Part shown: positions 37,127-39,717 of the stretch, one piece after another
Layout: each line of letters begins with the position of its first letter
Numbering within the stretch: the stretch's first letter is position 1
Virus record (IMG/VR): IMGVR_UViG_3300022745_000080
Span: 1-39,717 of that record
Origin: a virus
Length of the DNA: 39,717 nucleotides
Strand: one strand, 5' to 3'
Translations under genes and position numbers: made by a program
The notes under the pieces: generated by a model
Seen by the model: only the letters and a program-made list of their open reading frames with translations
What the model was told of the DNA's origin: nothing
Databases searched by the model: none

Positions 37127-39111
37127 GAGTCATCCTTGATTTCGAAACCTTCAGTGAAATTGATTTAAAAGTTGCGGGGGCATGGGCTTACTCTATGCAC
37201 CCCTCAACCGAGGTCCTTTGCGTTGGTTACAAGATTGATGACCAAGAGCCCAAGCTGTGGCGTCCTGATCTTGCACCCGAGCAACCCTATGACCTTTACA
37301 TGGCCTTACTTGATCAAAGGACAATTGTGGTTGCCCACAATGCCTTTTTTGAATTTTGCATTTGGCAAAATTGCTTGCGAGAAAAATATCCTCAGCACTT
37401 CAACCCGCTCACAATTATTGAGCACAAGAGGATGAGTTGCACCGCCGCCCGAGCAAGACACTTGGCTTTACCTGGGCACCTTGATGGGCTTTGCAAAGCC
37501 TTAAACCTTGATCACCAAAAAGATATGACGGGCCATAAGCTCATGCTCAAGATGTGCAAGCCTAAGCGCCCCTCAAAATTAAACCCAAGCATTCGCCACA
37601 ATACCCCTGAGCAAATGCAAAGGCTTGGTGAGTATTGCCTTCATGACATCAAGGCCGAGTATGAGCTTGATAAAATCTTGCCCCCGCTTCCAAAGAGTGA
37701 GCGTGAGCTTTGGCTCTTTGACCAAATGCTCAATGCCCGTGGCATCACCGCTGATGTTGAAGCGTGTAAACTTATAAAATCTCAGATCAAAACCTTCACC
37801 GAAAAGCTCACCGAAGAGTTGCAAGACGTGAGCGGCGGGGCCCTTCAAACCGCTGGGCAAAATGAAGCCATAAGGGTTTTCTGTGAAGCCCAGGGCTTTG
37901 ACCTTGAAAATGCCCAAAAGAAAACTGTGGCAACAGCTCTCAAAAATAAAGGCCTCACGCCACAAGTGCGGCGAGTGCTTGAAATTAGGCAATCACTTTC
38001 AAAGTCCTCAACAAAAAAATATGATGCTTTCATTGCCATGGCTGACACCAAAGGGAAAATCAGAGATCTTTGGCGGTATCACTCAGCTTCAACGGGGCGC
38101 TGGGGCGGTGCCGGTATTCAACCGCAAAATTTCCCACGGGGCACAGTCAGTGACCTTGAGAGTGCTCTTGAAGCGGTAAGGCTTAACAACGCCGAGCTTT
38201 TCTCTGTGCTTTATGATGAACCCATGGAAGTCTTTTCGTCCTTGCTTCGGTCAATGATCACAGTTGAAAAAGGTAAAGAGCTTTTTTGCGCTGACTTTGC
38301 CGGGATTGAGCTGAGGGTCCTCATGTGGCTTGTGGGCCAAGAAAATGCGCTCAAGATGATCAGAGCCGGTGGGGACCTTTATTGCTATCAGGCAAGCGAT
38401 ATTTTCAAGAGGACAATCACCAAAGAGGATAAGGCTGAGCGTTTCATCGGGAAAGAGGCCGTGCTCGGCATGGGCTTTGGCATGGGGGGTGCAAAGTTTT
38501 TTAAAACAGTGATTGAAAAGGGTGGCAACATCAGCCCCGAGCTTGCCAAAAAAGCGGTGCAATCTTACCGCTCAAAGTTTGACCGAGTGCCAAAGTTTTG
38601 GGACCGGGTTGAGCGGGCGGCAATTCAATGTGTGAATACCAAAAAGCCTGTTGACCTCGGGCGCGTGAAATTTGAAATGAGGCAACTCAAACGGGGTCAA
38701 AGGACCTGGGATTTTCTGGTTTGCATTTTACCCTCAGGGCGTCCTTTGTGGTATTCAAGCCCTTCAGTCAAAAACAAGCTCACCCATTGGGGTCAGGTAA
38801 AGCCACAACTTCACTATTGGGAAGTGGACCCCAAGACCAAGCAATGGGCTGAGTCCCACATTTACGGCGGCAAATGGACTGAAAACATTGTCCAAGCCAT
38901 TGCTCGGGACCTTATGGCGCATGGGGCCTTGAATTGTGAGCGCCAAGGCTTTGAAATTTTACTTATGGTGCATGATGAGCTGTTGGCTTCCAAACCCCTT
39001 GGGGTTGGCTCTGTTGAAGAGTTTGAAAAGCTCATGTGTGACATCCCCCTTTGGGCCCGAGGTTGTCCTGTGACCTCTGAGGGTTGGAAGGGATTGCACT
39101 ATAAAAAATGA
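37123..39111 (+). CDS. family A DNA polymerase with 3'-5' exonuclease
   Basis: 662 residues from TTG 37123, which overlaps the SSB stop (TTGA). Exonuclease: Asp6/Glu8 in LDFETF, VAHNAFFE (a Glu where the usual motif ends in Asp), and YCLHD with Asp175. Polymerase: TGRWGGAGIQPQNFPRG, motif A FCADFAGIELR with Asp near 391, motif B KEAVLGMGFGMGG, and motif C MVHDELL with Asp near 617. This is the usual phage replicative enzyme. Size matches phage polA-like proteins without a 5' nuclease domain. Confidence 0.95.
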   Translation: MRVILDFETFSEIDLKVAGAWAYSMHPSTEVLCVGYKIDDQEPKLWRPDLAPEQPYDLYMALLDQRTIVVAHNAFFEFCIWQNCLREKYPQHFNPLTIIEHKRMSCTAARARHLALPGHLDGLCKALNLDHQKDMTGHKLMLKMCKPKRPSKLNPSIRHNTPEQMQRLGEYCLHDIKAEYELDKILPPLPKSERELWLFDQMLNARGITADVEACKLIKSQIKTFTEKLTEELQDVSGGALQTAGQNEAIRVFCEAQGFDLENAQKKTVATALKNKGLTPQVRRVLEIRQSLSKSSTKKYDAFIAMADTKGKIRDLWRYHSASTGRWGGAGIQPQNFPRGTVSDLESALEAVRLNNAELFSVLYDEPMEVFSSLLRSMITVEKGKELFCADFAGIELRVLMWLVGQENALKMIRAGGDLYCYQASDIFKRTITKEDKAERFIGKEAVLGMGFGMGGAKFFKTVIEKGGNISPELAKKAVQSYRSKFDRVPKFWDRVERAAIQCVNTKKPVDLGRVKFEMRQLKRGQRTWDFLVCILPSGRPLWYSSPSVKNKLTHWGQVKPQLHYWEVDPKTKQWAESHIYGGKWTENIVQAIARDLMAHGALNCERQGFEILLMVHDELLASKPLGVGSVEEFEKLMCDIPLWARGCPVTSEGWKGLHYKK

Positions 39112-39119
39112 GGGGGCTC

Positions 39120-39506
39120 ATGGAAGCAATGCCAGTTTATCTTATGGCTTATGGGTTGGCGGTCACAGCGGTTGGCTTTCTCTTGTGGCGAAACCGCACC
39201 CCACAAGAAATGATTGTTGAGCAACTCAAGCTTTTAAAATCAGAAAATAAATTATTGTTGCAAAAAGTTGAGTCTTTGGATGTCTCAGTTTCACACTTCA
39301 GGACCTCAGTCATGGGTTACAAAGTTGAAACTGACAATTTTCAAGAACACTTGGCATTGATCCGAAAAGGTCAACAGCAACTCACCCTTTCAAATGAATA
39401 TTTAAAAGGTCGAGTTGAAGGTCTTGGGGCCGTGACAATTTTATCAACCACAGGCAAGGTGAAGGCAACAACACCGAGGCCAAAGCATGGACAAGTCAGA
39501 GCTTAA
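39120..39506 (+). CDS. membrane-anchored coiled-coil protein (inner-spanin candidate)
   Basis: 128 residues from ATG 39120 (AGGGGG lies 3-4 bases before it); an ATG at 39108 overlapping the polymerase stop adds four residues. An N-terminal membrane segment (YLMAYGLAVTAVGFLLW) precedes a long coiled coil (residues 30-105) with QKVESLDVSVSHF. A single N-terminal anchor plus periplasmic helix is the inner-spanin layout, and the next genes are a tiny membrane protein and a peptidase, so a lysis function is a reasonable inference. Confidence 0.6.
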   Translation: MEAMPVYLMAYGLAVTAVGFLLWRNRTPQEMIVEQLKLLKSENKLLLQKVESLDVSVSHFRTSVMGYKVETDNFQEHLALIRKGQQQLTLSNEYLKGRVEGLGAVTILSTTGKVKATTPRPKHGQVRA

Positions 39507-39588
39507 AGCATATTTTGGACTGACCATTTTCACTCTGACTCTTACTTTGATTTTTGTGGCTTTCATTGAGCTGTTTTCAAGAATATGA
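39487..39588 (+). CDS. 33-residue membrane peptide
   Basis: Begins MDKSELKAYFGLTIFTLTLT and continues as one hydrophobic helix (residues 9-29) with short charged ends. It starts inside the previous gene, and its stop overlaps the next ATG (ATGA), so it fits a coupled chain of lysis genes. A small holin-like or spanin-associated role is possible; too short to classify. Confidence 0.5.
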   Translation: MDKSELKAYFGLTIFTLTLTLIFVAFIELFSRI

Positions 39589-39717
39589 GCTGGGGGTTTT
39601 CATGGGTCCAATCACAAGTCTGAGGTCTTTGATTTTACACTATTCATTGCCATTGCAATATTTTATCACAAAGGTGGCAATGCCTGAGCGCCGAGCTTGC
39701 GCCAACTGGGTGAGGCG
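39585..39717 (+). pseudogene. broken or mis-sequenced N-terminal part of the permuted NlpC/P60 gene
   Basis: The ATG overlaps the previous stop (ATGA) and reads MSWGFSWVQSQV, a typical start of YiiX-like phage amidases, but stops at 39623. Matching pieces continue in other frames: FIAIAIFYHKGGNA in the frame ending 39684, LSAELAPTG from 39684, then GEAGVVKTD across the window ends into the gene at 1-336. Several single-base shifts, from sequencing or assembly at a contig end or from real decay, would explain this. Confidence 0.5.

Noticed and set aside
1-39717. tRNA, rRNA, integrase or transposase genes
   Set aside because: Looked for conserved signatures while reading both strands; none seen. 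A dedicated tRNA scan would be needed to exclude them fully.

Overview
The window reads as a nearly complete genome, or circularly permuted contig, of a double-stranded DNA tailed phage. The evidence is a full head-to-tail virion module (small and large terminase, portal, scaffold, HK97-like capsid protein, tail tube, frameshifted tail-assembly chaperone, tape measure, tail hub, fibres) plus a phage replication set. A tape measure and tail tube with no sheath gene suggest siphovirus morphology with a non-contractile tail. Two lipoproteins and a signal-peptide protein carrying many cysteines point to a Gram-negative host. The host group cannot be named from the sequence. I see no integrase, tRNA, rRNA, CRISPR or insertion sequence.

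Layout. Two long, tightly packed transcription units diverge from about 32.63-32.75 kb. The minus-strand unit runs down to 333 bp: HTH regulator, prim-pol/VapE-type helicase, a repeat-rich putative replication origin (29.71-30.07 kb), small lipoprotein, RecU-like nuclease, zinc-ribbon and HTH mini-genes, terminase, portal, two tandem virion-morphogenesis paralogues, scaffold and capsid. A group of tiny genes, fibre-like proteins that may decorate the head, and connector genes follow. The unit ends with tail tube, chaperones, tape measure, distal tail protein, two fibres (one with a signal peptide), a small lysis-like cassette, tail hub and an NlpC/P60 peptidase. The plus-strand unit (32.75-39.7 kb) carries an SNF2-type helicase, an acidic protein, a DUF2800 RecB-like nuclease, small DNA-binding and zinc-knuckle proteins, a DUF2815-type ssDNA-binding protein, family A DNA polymerase and two small membrane proteins. 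It then runs off the window edge into a second peptidase, of the permuted NlpC/P60 (YiiX-like) type, whose C-terminal part is at 1-336.

How it works together. The replication proteins are split between the two divergent units, with HTH proteins at the divergence point and near the terminase genes. The origin candidate lies directly behind the primase-helicase gene. Most genes overlap by 1-35 bases or abut, commonly as ATGA, GTGA or TTGA, so translational coupling is the rule. One intergenic structure before the scaffold gene appears built for it. The two units converge with a 4-base overlap at 333-336, and each ends in a cell-wall-peptidase-like gene.

Limits. Functions of tail, neck and small proteins rest on recognised motifs and gene order only. 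No database search was run.
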